Part shown: piece after piece, positions 1 through 12,400 of the stretch
Layout: each line of letters begins with the position of its first letter
Position numbering within the stretch: position 1 is the first letter of the stretch
Assembly: GCF_011386835.1 (NCBI RefSeq)
Contig: NC_088805.1
Span: 11,652,836 to 11,716,835, forward strand
Direction: 5' to 3'
From: Chrysemys picta bellii
Lineage: Eukaryota; Chordata; Testudines; Emydidae
Length of the DNA: 64,000 bases
The notes under the pieces: generated by a model
What the model saw: the letters and a program-made list of their open reading frames with translations, nothing else
The model's database searches: none
What the model was told of the DNA's origin: nothing
Program-made: the position numbers and the translations under genes

Positions 1-40
1 TCCGGATCTGGAAGTGCTCCTCTTGGCCCTTCCCCTATAC

Positions 41-229
41 CGGGGTAATCAATTATTTTTTGTCAAGGTCTGAATTTCTTGTTCAAGGTATAGTCAAGGT
101 CCAGACTCCAGAGAAAATAATAAAAAAAACAACAATCATGATAACACGTTAATAAAAAGATTTCATGGTCTGTTCAAAAGCATTGGGTGGTCCAGATTTG
201 GCCCTTGGGCCACTTATTGACTACCCCTG
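41..229. mobile_element. Non-autonomous hAT element
   Basis: About 189 bp with imperfect terminal inverted repeats: the left end reads CGGGGTAATCAAT and the right end is the complement of CAGGGGTAGTCAAT. The flanks at 33-40 (CCCTATAC) and 230-237 (CCCTATGC) match at 7 of 8 positions, as expected for an 8-bp hAT target duplication. The inside is AT-rich with no transposase coding. The superfamily is inferred from TIR and TSD length. Confidence 0.65.
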
Positions 230-3062
230 CCCTATGCTCTGTCTGTCTTCCGTCCTGTCCCCCCTACAGTTCCCTGCCTTTCCACTTTCTCCTGTAGCAG
301 CTTGGGTGATTTGATTAATCCTTATGCCAGGGCCATCTCTGGGGATAGAAGCCTGGATAAATTGCTCCGTTTCCTCCCCTCTTGGACAACACAGGCGGCA
401 GATATTTATCAATTGCGGGGTGTTCCTGGCCACTATGCTGCCTGTCACAGCGAGATTCATGAGCAGCAGGGAGGTGATTCTCTTGTAGTTTTGCTCTGGA
501 ATTGGAGTAATTTGTCTCAGGAAGGAGCCAAGACAGCTCACTTGCTATGTGGCAGCTTCTGCTCAAGGGAGGCAGGCACTTTGTCAATAAACAAGGAGCC
601 CAGAGATGGTTCCAGCTGACAAAGAACATTATTAATGTCCAACAGCTTGGCCCAGTATAGATCAGCACTTCATTAGCATCTCTGAACAGTGCAGGCTCGA
701 ACCAGTAACCACATACACAGGAGAGGAGGAGCTGGGAGCTCCCCCATGGCTAGTGCTTCCTCTAGCTCTCCTGCTGAGTGAGACTGGGACTGGAGCAAAC
801 TCCCTCACAGGCACATGGTCCTGAGTTTTCCCCTGCATCTGTGGTTCTCAAACTGTGATCCACAAAACAACAGAACAGAGAGAAGATCTGATTCACTGAC
901 ACTGCTGCAGGGAGGGGTGAATTACAGCTCTTTGTGCCACCTAATCCCCCTCTACTCCAAGGGAGGGTGGGCTGTGATACCAGCATTGTGCTCCCTGGAG
1001 GGGTTCTGTAGGGATTGGAAATGTGGAGGCAAGAGATGCTAAATTTCCCATCAGGGCTCCATAGGGACTCTGCCCATAGAGTCTGCTCAGGAGATGCCCT
1101 TATCTGTGCTTCCCCATCCTCCCTGCCCAAACCCCTCTTCAGGGTTAGATAACACCCATTTGCCCTGGATGGTAGGCAGTTTCTGGCCAATTTCTGCCAC
1201 CACAACTTCCTCCATGGTGAACTTTCCATCTTGAAGGCCCTATATCTTTCAGATGCTGCTGGTATAATCATGTGCATGATCTGTCCCAGAGAATGCTCTG
1301 GAGAAGGAACTCAAGGGGCATTGAGAGGCTGGGTATAGGGTGTGGGGATTTCACCTTTGTGTAATACTAGCAGAATGAGGAGTAATTCCTGCTGGACTGT
1401 TACTGGAGATGGTGTCAGCTCCCATCACAGTCAGGGCTCCTAAACCAATACTTGAAGTGACTCTTGGTAGAAGAGACCACAGGGCTGAGGAATAGCTGTG
1501 AATTCTCTTCACACCTAGGGATCCTACAGTATTTCCCACAGCCGGATAGTATGAAAGCAGAAAAATGACTTCTTTGCTGTTGCCTTGACAGTTCATCCTT
1601 CTCCATTCTTACAATCCTACAGGTGAGAACTCATGAAAGGGGAATAACCCTATGTCTCCAGCACAGCAGCACAAGGGCTAAGATCCTGGGGTGGATCCCT
1701 TAACAGCTGTTGTTGGAACCACACTTGTGAACAATGTCGTAAAGAAGTTCCGCTGTAGGTGAGAACTCCTAAATCTCCGAGCAGATTAATGAATGTTCTA
1801 GAGTACAGCAGCAGCTCCAGCATCATCTCTGTCTTTGCAGTTATAAATGGAATCAGCTCTCCATTCCATGGTCTAGTTATTCTTGTGGAGCCGCAGCCAT
1901 GGTGGCTTCATAGCTGAGAATGCATCCACCATTAAATTCAAAGCCCTATTGCATGGGATGGTGGTGGATCCTTTCTGTAATTTAAACCTCCCTGAACGTT
2001 CTCAGCCTTCTCAAGCCAGAAGTAAATTTGTTTGGGACTCGAATCCCAATTGTTTCAGGGATGGGTATTGCATTGCCCTGTGGTGGGGAAGGAGGAAGGC
2101 ACCTCCATGTGCCTTAGAATGAGAGATGGGCTTACAGTTCATATCCAGATATATGTGTTGGAGGCCTTAGATTTCCAAGGTGTTTGGAGCTGAGTGTTTG
2201 GTTCATCTCACTGCAGATATGGAGTGGGCTATGAAATTTGGATCTGGAATCTGAACTTTTTCCCAGTACATCCCCAGAACTTGGATCAGTCCAGATCCAG
2301 GGGCAGAGTCGGCGCTAGGCATAAGCAGACTAAGCAATTGCTTAGCGCCCCAAGCAGCTCAAGGGGATCCCCTATTCATTATTATATGTGGTGTGTGTGT
2401 GTGTGAGGAGGAAAAATATTCCTGTTTAGGGCTCCCAATGGGCTAGTACCAGCACTGTCAGGGGTTTGGTTGGGCCCATCTCTGCTCACATGTGTGCAGG
2501 GAAAAGCCAACCGTTTGTTATTTTTTAACTACAGAAGGCAGGGGAGACTCTGGCATTTGGCTGGCACTTCATCTCTCCATTATGAAAACTTACTCTCAGG
2601 AGGTGAAGCGGGGTCTCGAGGCACTGGGTTGCTGCCTTCAGCTACTTGCTTTGGCCATAGCAGGAAAAGAGCAGTAAGGGAGCCAGCTCCCAGGTCTTCT
2701 ATTGTTTGTAGAGCAGGAGCAGGTCCCATCCAGATAAATGGTCCATTGCTGTGCTGGTCTGAGCTCCGGTCTCTGCTCAGAGCCTCTAAGTGGATTGCCT
2801 TCCATCTAGCCTGGCTTTTTGGTAATTGAAAAGCTCAGAGCAGTTGGAAATGCCAGGGGGGTGGGGGGTGGTAGATACAGAACGAGATGTTCACTGGCTA
2901 TGGGGACCCAAAGTAGCCAGATTCCCTGGACTCATCATTGAAATCACTTCTTATGGTGCCTCTCTGCTTTAATTTCCCCTGAATCAGCCCTCTCCCATGA
3001 GTGAAACAATCTTCACTGCAGATTGAGGGGGGTGGGAGGGATTTGAGCATTAATCTGATGTA
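230..3062. other. Upstream flank of CABP1, no gene recognised
   Basis: No exon with a recognisable protein was found on either strand. A short stretch at about 838-862 (GTGGTTCTCAAACTGTGATC) resembles one end of a hAT element. A short GT run lies near 2389-2404 and an inner palindrome AAGCAATTGCTT near 2333-2344. The large GC-rich first exon that gives mammalian caldendrin its long N-terminus is not visible here, so it is upstream of the window, diverged or absent. Confidence 0.5.
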
Positions 3063-3084
3063 GATTATACCTCCGCCTCCCTCT

Positions 3085-3189
3085 TTCTGTCCTCTCTCTC
3101 TCTCTCTTCCTCTTTCTCTCTCTTTCTGTTTCTCTCCCCCTCCTTCTCCTCCTGCTTCATCTTTTCAAGAAAGTGAACATAAAGTAAAA

Positions 3190-3223
<34 letters not shown>

Positions 3224-3224
3224 A
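3085..3224. repeat. Paired TC-rich and GA-rich tracts
   Basis: A pyrimidine tract (about 3093-3150, mostly TC with some TTTC) is followed within 50 bases by a (GA)n tract (about 3196-3222). The two are complementary and could form a hairpin, and each is a polypurine/polypyrimidine run of the kind able to form triplex DNA. They lie 165-300 bases upstream of the CABP1 start codon, so a promoter role is possible but unproven. Confidence 0.7.
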
Positions 3225-3339
3225 GAGAGAAAAAGCTCCCTGAAGAGGGAAGCCCCAGCAGCCAATAGCTGTTTGGATTTGACTGGTGCTGCCTTTCTTG
3301 CTTTGCTCCCAAGGATACCTTTAATGGAATCAATTACCT

Positions 3340-3386
3340 CGGTTCCTTTATAACCAAGTCCATCGGAAAGGCAGACTCAACATATT
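3340..3386 (+). promoter_or_regulatory. CABP1: Immediate upstream sequence / 5' UTR of CABP1
   Basis: A TATA-like TTTATAA lies at 3347-3353, only 34 bases before the ATG, probably too close to be the core promoter of a transcript with a normal 5' UTR. The ATG has A at -3 and G at +4, a strong initiation context. No clear CpG island surrounds it, unlike MLEC and UNC119B downstream. Confidence 0.3.
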
Positions 3387-3431
3387 ATGGGCAACTGTGT
3401 GAAGTCTCCACTGAGAAACCTCTCGAAAAAG
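3387..3431 (+). CDS. CABP1: CABP1 coding exon 1
   Basis: Encodes residues 1-15, [15 protein letters not shown], nearly identical to mammalian CaBP1 (which has RK at the end). The donor AAG|GTATGT is strong and the phase is 0. Gly2 and Cys4 are candidate myristoylation and palmitoylation sites that would tether the protein to membrane. Confidence 0.96.
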
Positions 3432-6400
3432 GTATGTTCCCTGAATCAAAGTGCGTTGTGCGTGTTTCAAGCCCTGCTTCTTGGGACGGATGACGTTGCG
3501 GGTAGATGGGAAGGGAAGGTGGGAGGAACATGCAGACTTGTCTGCAAAGGTTTCAGCTCCTTCCCGAAGTCCTTTTCCTAAGAGCTGTGAATGCAAATAC
3601 GCTGTTCAGAACCTGTGATGATGAACGCCACAGCTGGTGTGTGAATATGTGTGTAAGTATGCGAGTAGGCATGTTTGCATCCGTGTGTGTAAGTGTTTGT
3701 ATGTGCATACACATGCATTTGTCCACTTGCATGTGGTGCATGTGTATGTGCACAAGCATGTGGGCACATGTTTGTGTACATATTATTTGGTTATATATGC
3801 ACGTGTGAGCATGTGCACACATTTGTGTGGGTATGCACGTGTGCAAGTTAAGATGTATCTGTTTATCAATGTGTGTGCATGGGAAGGTGCGGATATTTGT
3901 GTTGTTTCTCTATGTGTGTGCAGACATGCATGTGAAAATGTGGGAGCACACAAATGTATTAGCATATGTCCCTCTCTGTGTGTATGCAAATGAACACATG
4001 AATATGTGTGTTGCGTGTGTGTGCATTTCCGTGTGTATATCTGAATGTGTGTGCATACTCATTCATATGTGTGCAACATCTGTGAGTGAGGATGTGTGGG
4101 TAAGTGTATGCATGAGTGCGTGTCCACATGTATAAGTGTGTATGTGTATTTGTGCCTGCATGTGTGCATTTATTCTTGGGTGTCCTCACATATGTGTGGA
4201 TCTGAGTATTTGTGTATTTGCATATTTGTATGTATCCAGGTTTGTGCATGTATTTATATATATGTGCGTGCCTGCTTTCTGTGGTATGTGTGTGCATGCC
4301 CATGTATGAGCATGTGTTTGGCCATGTTTGCTCAGGTGTGTATGTTCATGCTTTTCCTCATGTGTAAGCATGCCCATGTGTGTACACTTTCATGCCCACC
4401 CGTACTGCCATGTGTGTCTGTTTGCATTTTACTTGTGGGCTGCTGTGTGCTTAGGTCTCAGAATGGTTCAGGGATTAATTAGATTTAGGAGCTGTGCTGC
4501 CACTATGGGCTGAATTGGCAATGGGAATAGTTCTACCTGGGCACTGTGCGTATCAGGATGAGGAAGGCGTTGAGATAGAATGTGCCCATTAGGACTGCTG
4601 GAGGAAGGAATTCACTTGGGGACGCTGAACCAAATAATAATTCACCACGAAATGCTCTGCTTGTTCCTTACAAAGGGGAAGGTCATAATAGGCAATGACA
4701 ATGCACCGCACTGAGGGAGCTCACAGCATGGAGGCCTCACTGGCAGTGAAATGGCATTGCTGTGAGGAAGCCATAATGAGGAGGCCTCGCGGGCAATGAA
4801 CTGGCACTGCCACGAGGAAGCTCACAGTGCAGAGGTCTTACCAGCAGTGAAATGGTGCTGCTGTGAGGACACTCACTGCAGTCTGGAGTCACTGAGTACC
4901 TTGCCAGCCATGAAACGGCCCTGCCACAAGGAAGCTCACGGCGTGGAGGCCTCCCCAGCCATGGCCCTGCCACAAGGACGCTCACGGCATGGAGGCCTCC
5001 CCAGCCATGAAATGGCCCTACCATGAGGGAGCTCACGGTGTGGAGGCCTTGCTAGCAGTGAATTTTTTCTGGCCTTGGGTTTGTCACTTTTGTGGGGCAT
5101 CTCACTGCTGTAAGCTCAGCGACCACAAACAAGGCACAAGTGTAAGTTAAATCTGGAGTGTTTCCTGGTAATGACAGAGCATTGCTGTGCGGGAGGGAGC
5201 CCACCCCAGCAGCCCCAGCTGATTTATGGGGTATGTAATGAGGCAATTCATTCCAAAGCAGTTAGACAGGGCTGAGCTCTCCCTTTTGGTCAGTGTGACC
5301 CTGGGGAAGAAGCAGGAGAGGCACTTGGGGTTCAGCCAGCTGGAGTGCCTAAACTTTGCACATGTGAAAGGGCCATTCTGGCAATTTGTAGCCTGCCTCC
5401 AATGCACATAAAATGGAACAGAATGTACTTGCACTCGTCTCTAATGTGGAGATGTGGTTTGCAGAGAATACAGGTCCCAGCATGCAGCAGGCCCTGACTG
5501 CTTAGATCAAAATGGAGCATTGCATTCTGGAACTTGTAGCTTGTCTAGGCCCTACCTTTATTTGTATTTAATCCTTCATTTCTAAGAGCCATTTAAAGTG
5601 ATGTATTCTGCACATAGTTCCAAAGAGTAGGAATGAAGGGGTTAAAGTTGAGGAAGCCCACAGGCCACATTCTAGAACTCTGTAAGCTCCTCTTTGGCCC
5701 TTATATTAAGGCCTCAGGGCCCAGTGCTGTGAGGTGCTGAGTCCCCTACACCGCTGTTGACCTCATTGCAGCCTGGAGTCACTGAGTACCTTGCAGGATC
5801 AGACCATTACATGACATAACCTCAGACTGCTGCTCTGTATAACATTCCTCCTCTCTTCCTCAGGTTTTGACATTGGCAAAGGAGAGATGGGACATAGGCT
5901 GAGCTAGACTTTGTCAGGGAGATTTCTCCTACTCTCCCCAGCTCCACTGAGTTTTCATGTCCTGTTCTGAGACTGAGGAACCACCTTGGCTAGAATGATG
6001 CCAAGCAGGGCGCTCTTCTTGCTGGTCTCCTCCATTTGTTCCTTCCAAATGCGGCCTGTCGAGTGGAAGCAGAGACTTTAACGTGACTAGGAGAACAGGG
6101 TTAGGAACCTGGAGGCCTCTTGCTTTTGATAAACCTCCCTCAGGGAGAGGAAGGATGGATTTTGCATGACAGAGATGCTGCCTCCTGCACTTCTTTGAAC
6201 ATGGGGGAGGGCATCATTTCAAATTGAGGCAAGAGGGTAGAAGAGCCTCAGATAATCATCTGTCACCCAAACACTTTCCCTAGCAGCTTCTCTCACTGCA
6301 GTGTTCCCAGCACTCTTTATTGTGGAGGCTGTGTATATATGAGAGAGGAACTCTACACAGACAAACTGAGACTTCCCTGAGTAGCTTAGACAGAGGAGGA

Positions 6401-9400
6401 AGCCCTGGAAATAGTGGATATGAAGTGTCCTGAGAGAGCAGGGAACGGGCTCACTTTGAACTCTGGCAGACAAGACAGAAAGTTCAGAATAATCTGGAGG
6501 GACGGGATGGCTCGGGGGATATGGTTTGGGACTGGTGTATGGACCTTTTCACCTCCACCTCCCTGGTTCACATCCGTCTCTAGTTGATCGTGATCAAAAT
6601 TCATTCCCGTCCAGTCTCTTGTTGGTAGCCCCCTATTTTGTGCAGAGTGCACCAGTGTCCCCACAGCAGTAAACACTACTGTCACGACACTAATTGACAG
6701 TCTCAGCAGAGGCACCTAGGTGTAAATGGGATAAATCTCAGTACTCCGCAGTGTCCCTTGGGGTCAGGACTGAGGCATATTGGCAGGGGAATGTGGGGAA
6801 GCCTGCTCTGCTTCTGCCTCTACAGTGGCTAAATAAAAAGCTTCATTCTCCAAGTCACTCAGTTTGGCACCTTTTGCCAGCTCTACAGCCGCCTCTCTGG
6901 AGGAGCCCGGCCAAGTGCTTGTATCATCCCAGAACAGCTGTGGGTTTTTATTGGGGAGGGGAGGGAAGAAGGGTTTGAGCCTTCCTCACGATTACCTTGC
7001 TTCTATTAGTACTCAGGTCTGCGTATTGCTGCTTCTGCCACGAACAGGTGGCTGGCCTCATTTTGCCTTGTATTCCTCTGTTGGAGGAGCTGTCTCCTCT
7101 GCTTTGGCTTGATGTGTTTATGGGACACATGAGGGAAGGGAGACTTTCCAGCACCAGATTGGGGTGGGGGGCGCAAATGGACAGCAACAGCAACCGGTGC
7201 TTTGTTAGGGCAGTTCTCGGTGAGCCCTGTAAATGACCCTGGGTCACTAGAGGCAGATGGGTGAGGGGAGACTCACATGGTGTTACACTAGGATAAAGAA
7301 GTCCCATTCCCTTTCCCTGCACTACCTGTGGTTCTATGGATCAGCCTGTTCTGTGTCCTTGGCAATTCTCTCCTCAGACTTGTGATTTCTGTCCACATAG
7401 GAAAATAATGGGCTAATCTCATCCTTCGTGGAACTCCACTGACTTCATAATAAGATCGAGAGACTAGGTGGCTCAGATAGGGATTAGGAATAGGTTTTGG
7501 AACCTTTCACCTTTCATTTGGTTTCAGTGAATTACCCCTGCGACAGATTTGGCCTGAGGTGTATATTTTCAGTCTCTCATATTATATATTGAAAAAGACT
7601 CTGGAAAATAAAGCTGGTGATTTACAAAATATGTTGTACCAAAGTGACAAATGTTCACGTCATTATCACACAAATGTCAAGACAATTAGCTGCGCCCGTG
7701 ATATGCCAGGTGTGGATTGACGTTAGTCTTTTATGTTTGTATAGATAAATTCCCCATCCACCATGTATAATCAGGTGAAGGGTTTCCTTCCCATCTGTGA
7801 TTTCAATTAGAACCCTGTTATGTTATTTCCTTTCTTTTGTGATTTTTGTGTGTGTGTTATATTGGTCTTGGTGCTTTTGGTGGATAGTCACATGACATTA
7901 TACATGAGCAGATTGTCTCAAGACTGTGTTTAAAAATGTAAACTACAAAGCATGTGTGCAATGGAGTAACATATGGCAGACGCAGCAAATAGCTACAATA
8001 AATGTGAGCAAGTGTGAGTGGGGAGCAAATGTGGCCTGCTTCTCAGCCCTGAAAGAAGTTGTTCAAGATTTGAAGGATGAGTCAATATAAAAAGACAATG
8101 GCTGCGGACAAAGTCTCCCAGATGAACCCTGGGAATGCCATCAGTACAAGCAGGCGCTCATTCCTGAAGCAGAAATATGATTGTTAATATTTACTGTATA
8201 AAACCAAAGGTCCTGTGGGTAGTGCTGGCTTTTTATAGCTGCATGGGAATACCAGGATGAGACATTTCCGCCAGAGCCAGAGAAAAGCATTTCTATATAA
8301 GGAAAGCATTGGCTCCTCAGTGGAGCCTGGAGCTCCAACCTCAGATTCTATTCTGGAGTCCCAACTGGCTGGGATGTGTGGACTCCTTGAGAATGGTCTG
8401 TGAAAATGCAGAGCAGACAAGGCTGCAAGGACTGGGACTGTAAGTCACCTGAATAGATTACATTTTCATAGGCTCGGTCAGTTATTGTAACTAATTAGAA
8501 TTGTAATTGTCTGGAACCCAGCTCGCTGACACTGTAAACGGCCGTCTGACAGTTTTAGTATGATTGTGGTACAGGTGTTAATACAGAGCTCTAAGCTGTT
8601 GAACTGTGTTGCCTGAAAGTGACTTGAAGCCAAACTTAGTCTCTCTGTACAGGTTCTGTGCCTGCTGTTCAGTGGAGGTCCCTGATGGAAGCTTCTCTCC
8701 CAGTAATCTCCTTCTGTACACACACAGACTGTTATGTCTGAGCGTGCTATTCCCTTGCAGGCCACACATGAAATCATTCACTCTGGGGCTGGAGATGGGA
8801 GGGACCGGACATGTTCATTTTCTATCCTGGCCCTTTCATCTGTAGCTGGAGGGATGTGTGCAGCTTTGAGAAAGTTTGATGTAATTTCAAAGTGAAATCT
8901 TCCTGGTTGGCTGGACTTTTATCAGCCATTGACAGTGAACTCCTGTACCTACTACTTCTATACAAGCCTGTACTACTAGACTGGTGGGAGGGACCCAGCA
9001 TGGAAAGATGAAGGAAATTTAGGGCTAATTACTCTGTCAGGCAGCCCAGTAAAACATCAGATCAAAGACTGAGAGACATGGGGAGGTAACTTCCTCTGTT
9101 GTATTGTTTACTTGCTGCTGATTGGCTGGGAAGATTCGTCATGAGGAGAAGACCTGCTATAAGGCTGTTCAGACGAGTGAAGAGGGACCGTCAGCCTGCG
9201 AGTACCAAGGTCCACTCATGATGCTGGCCCAGAACTGCGCCGTCATGCACAACCTCCTGGGGCCAGCATGCATCTTCCTGAGGAAGGGCTTCGCAGAAAA
9301 CAGGCAGCCTGTACGTAAGTTACACCCTGCTGGGCGAGAAATATACAAAACACAATGCCCACATTGCCACAAACGGGTAGCCACACATGTTGCCTACGTA

Positions 9401-12400
9401 CATGGGACTCTGAGATCCCCCAGCGACGGGTCACAAACCTACAGCCTCAGACCTGCAAATGCACTTACAGACTCACATACATGCTCAGGCATGTGAACTG
9501 GAAGATATGCGGAGATACCCTGGCACCTAGGTAGTAGGCATTGTAGAAATACGTATACAGATGGATAGATCAGTCGACTGAAACACTCACAGTCATACGG
9601 ACTCAGATATACCTGAGGAGTCCAATGTTCAAATATGACACTCCTGTGAGACATCAACATCCCATACATGGAGGCTCAGATTAGTACGTAGAGCCTAAAT
9701 GGCCGCTATATGTGCTTCACTGGATTTGACTGTCCCATCAAGGTGCCCACATTTGAAGCATACTCAAATATGGCCTGAGATGCATACCCCTCCACAAGCT
9801 CAGATTCCTACACACATCCATGCACAGTCTCATGTCTGCACAGGAGAACACATACATGCAAACCTCAAAATAGCTACCTGTTCACACACCTTCAAATAGC
9901 AATGCACAAACAAGTATCAGTACCTATATACCCACTAATATACAGCACACACCTATATTTATATTTCTATCCATCCAAGCATATATATGCATACATACAC
10001 ATCCATTCCTGCAACCTTAAAATATGCAAAAATATATACACAGACATGTCAAATGTACATAGAGACATGTTTACATAATGTACATTCACAGTAACATAAA
10101 GCACATATCCCTGTACGCAAACATTTAATATCTATACTAACGTACTTAAACACATATACAGAGACACCATATTATTAACACATATATAGGCATATATGTG
10201 ATTAGGTGTACACACTTGCATACACTCATCCAGTACATTACATGCTCCTCCAGTCAAACAAAACTCATCCTCAATGTCTGAGATTCATGGCAGTTAAAAT
10301 CCAGTTGTCAGGCATCCCTCCACAATAAATCTCTGTTCTATATACTCACACGCAAAGACACACTTGTCCTTAGCTGGAATAGAATCAAGGACCTTTAGTT
10401 CCAAAACCTAATCCCTTTCCATTTGAGCTGAAGACAAGTCACCATTTGTTATTGCTCACTGTAAGTTTTTGTTCTCTGCAGCCTCCAACCACTAGCAGAC
10501 AATCGCATATTCCATTAGCCAGTACATTAAAACACATGCAGAAATATTCTCAAGCAAGTGCACACACACATATGTATATACTGGCACACAAACATCTACC
10601 AAATCATATGTGCTTATATAAAGAACTGGATCCAAATTCCATTTAGAATGTCAATAGCTTGCAGGTGACTATATCCACCATGTTCAGAGCCTGGAAATTC
10701 ATAATATCCTAGGAGGCTCCAAAGGGAGGAGCACAGACATCTCTGACAACAGCCCTGGTGCGGAGTGAATGTATTTATAAACAGCTGTTCTCCTCATTGG
10801 CTCTTTAGACCAGCAGGATTTTGTGTGCATAGGACAGAAATAAATTAATGCCAGAAAGTTTCTTATGATGGAGTGGTTGATGATCACCTCTAGTGTATTC
10901 CTAGGACCTGAGCTCTTTGAACAGGTGTATCCCTTTTTCCATATGTTCTCCTCAGAAAGCTTTACACTGCTTCAGCTGATTTCTTCTTAAGCAGATGTTT
11001 TCCTATTTAATAATTTTTAAGAGAGCTTCCTTGGACTTTAAAACAGAAAATCTCCTTATGACACCAGTTACAGTTTGGGCTAGATTTTCCAAGGGACCTG
11101 GAGTGGCCTCTTCTTTTGCACATACAGTCTTTGGCTCCCTCCAATGATAGAATCTACACACACAAAGAAGTGCTCACATCTCTGCACATGCAGATGCCTC
11201 TATGTGCAAAAATAGAAGCCAGGCTGAAGAAGTCTTGAGACTTTCTCTTGGACATTCTGGTGTGTTAATGATGCTGGCTATAACGGGGTACAGCATGATC
11301 TAGTGGTTAAAGCACAGGCCTAGATGGCAGGAGACCTGTGTTCTCAGCCAGATGCTGCCACAGATGCAGTGAGTAACCTTGCATGAGTCAATTCACTGTT
11401 CTGTAAAATGGAGTTGATGATGATACCTCTATATCTTGAACATTCCTGATCAGACTGGTGGTGCTCAAGAAGGACTCCTGGGGTCATTAAAGTTCATAAA
11501 GAGCTTGGAGACTCTTGGCTGGAGATATGCGAACAGTGCTTAATTTGTAATGAAAGAGGTGCCGGGCCTCAAGCAATTTTTTTACTTTCATAACTGATGC
11601 GGCTATGAACTGCCCAGCCCAGAGATACTGGGGCTATGAACTGCCCAGCCCAGAGATACCGAGGCTATGAACTGCCCAGCCCAGAGGTGCTGGGGCTCAG
11701 CCCTGGCAAGCTCTGGCACAGATTAAACCCTGTGTTACTGTAATTCATGATAATATCACTGATAGGAAGGCAATGAGGCCTCCTGTGCCTGCTTTAAACA
11801 GTGTGAACTCTTTTACAAATCAGTGTCTATGAAAGCAGAAGAAATGGGATGACATGTTTGAAATGACCAGATCTGTGAAGGATGAAACTGCAGAGCTAGA
11901 GCTCTCTGAAAGTTCCATGCAGCACAGAGATGCCTCTGGGAAGGTTATGAATGACAAGCTGATAATTTCTCTGGCACAGCCCCTTTTTGCACAGACGTAA
12001 ACCAGTGTGTGTCCTAGTTTGCTGTATTCTCCGGGCAGCCACCGCTAGAGTTACCACAGAAGCCTGCGGTTAATTAGCAAGAGCTCATCCTTATGAAACA
12101 GATCAAGGGCACAGTCTCCAGGGACCTGTGGTGAGGCTGCAGACCCCTGGGAGATGAGGGGAGAAGCCAGAACTCAGACAAGAAGGGAAATTTTGTCTCG
12201 GTTTCCAAATTCTCAGATATTCTGGATTTGCCTGGGAGCCATGAGTGGAGTTAGAAGGGGTTTTTAGTAACCAGAAAGCAGTGCATTTCCACACTCATCT
12301 TTTCTTCCTCTTGATGCAGTCTCTGGAGTTTTCCTATACTCTTTTACATCCCTCCCCTCTCTGAAAAAATCAAACCAAATTAGATGTTTGAAGTTGCAGT

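Larger units (their letters stand above)
3432..9133 (+). other. CABP1: CABP1 intron 1
   Basis: A 5.7 kb intron. Apart from the TG-rich block and the minisatellite listed separately, no exon or known element was recognised. A stretch of about 25 bases in the minisatellite (near 4883) recurs near 5771 (both contain TGGAGTCACTGAGTACCTTG), suggesting a local duplication. The acceptor before exon 2 is GGGAAG|ATTCGT, with a weak pyrimidine tract, which fits a regulated cassette exon. Confidence 0.7.

Noticed and set aside
3506..4482. Cys/His/Val-rich ORFs on both strands
   Set aside because: They coincide exactly with the TG-rich repeat and have simple repeated composition.
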